Source: Dysgonamonadaceae bacterium (lineage in GTDB: Bacteria; Bacteroidota; Bacteroidia; Bacteroidales; Azobacteroidaceae). Taken from it: a DNA stretch of 5,788 bases. The DNA lies in contig JAIRSN010000255.1 in the NCBI GenBank assembly GCA_031255425.1, positions 1 through 5,788 on the forward strand. Reading direction: 5' to 3'. The first letter of the stretch is position 1, and the number at the start of each line of letters is the position of its first letter. The notes beneath the pieces are model-generated. The model made no database searches. It was not told where the DNA came from and worked only from the letters and a program-made list of their open reading frames with translations. Of this stretch, positions 5,772 through 5,788 are shown one piece after another. A program made the position numbers and the translations under genes.

Positions 5772-5788
5772 AAAGAAGAGTGCCACCG

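Larger units (their letters stand above)
5087..5788. other. Intergenic region without a credible gene; repeat island
   Basis: About 700 bases with no convincing coding sequence. From low to high coordinates: an AT-rich uxaA leader and promoter, a short 9-bp-period motif, a pair of 16-base direct repeats, six 41-bp tandem units, a unique spacer, and two stem-loops at the window edge. Open frames up to 140 codons exist here, but they follow from the stop-free repeat, change frame every 41 bases and resemble no protein family I know. The promoter of any gene to the right of 5788 may also lie here. Confidence 0.75.

Noticed and set aside
1..5788. tRNA, rRNA or transposase genes
   Set aside because: I found no cloverleaf-like sequence, rRNA-like segment or transposase motif on either strand by reading; a covariance search could still find a diverged RNA.

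Overview
The window most likely comes from a Bacteroidota (Bacteroidales-like) genome. The signs are a DUF1080 lipoprotein next to Tat-type Gfo/Idh/MocA oxidoreductases, A-rich translation starts with no strong Shine-Dalgarno sequence, and two upstream elements reading TATCTTTG, which fit the Bacteroidota -7 promoter consensus TAnnTTTG. The genus cannot be fixed from this sequence.

All four convincing genes lie on the minus strand, so transcription runs from high to low coordinates. First is an altronate dehydratase (uxaA, 5086 to 3665) with its own promoter-like element. A 12-bp stem-loop about 53 bases after its stop may end that transcript. A second promoter-like element then precedes a three-gene run: a Tat-exported Gfo/Idh/MocA oxidoreductase (3462 to 2002), a DUF1080 / 3-keto-disaccharide-hydrolase-like lipoprotein (1957 to 1064, 44 bases downstream) and a second Gfo/Idh/MocA oxidoreductase without a signal peptide (955 to 8, 107 to 108 bases downstream, with a stem-loop in the gap).

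The three-gene run looks like a sugar-oxidation module. The family logic is that an oxidoreductase makes or uses a 3-keto sugar and the DUF1080 protein cleaves the 3-keto glycoside. The first oxidoreductase and the lipoprotein would act in the cell envelope, and the last oxidoreductase in the cytoplasm. UxaA converts D-altronate to 2-keto-3-deoxy-D-gluconate in galacturonate breakdown. No other uronate gene is in the window, so a metabolic link between the two units is only suggested by proximity.

From 5087 to 5788 I see no credible gene. This stretch holds the uxaA promoter region, an AT-rich 9-bp-period motif, a 16-bp direct repeat, six head-to-tail copies of a 41-bp repeat (5375-5620) with degenerate flanks, and two adjacent stem-loops (5724-5740 and 5752-5771), the second closed by a GAAA tetraloop. 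The 41-bp array is the least explained part of the window. Its minus strand is free of stop codons in all three frames and it carries a phased 12-bp palindrome. I regard it as repeat DNA rather than a gene.
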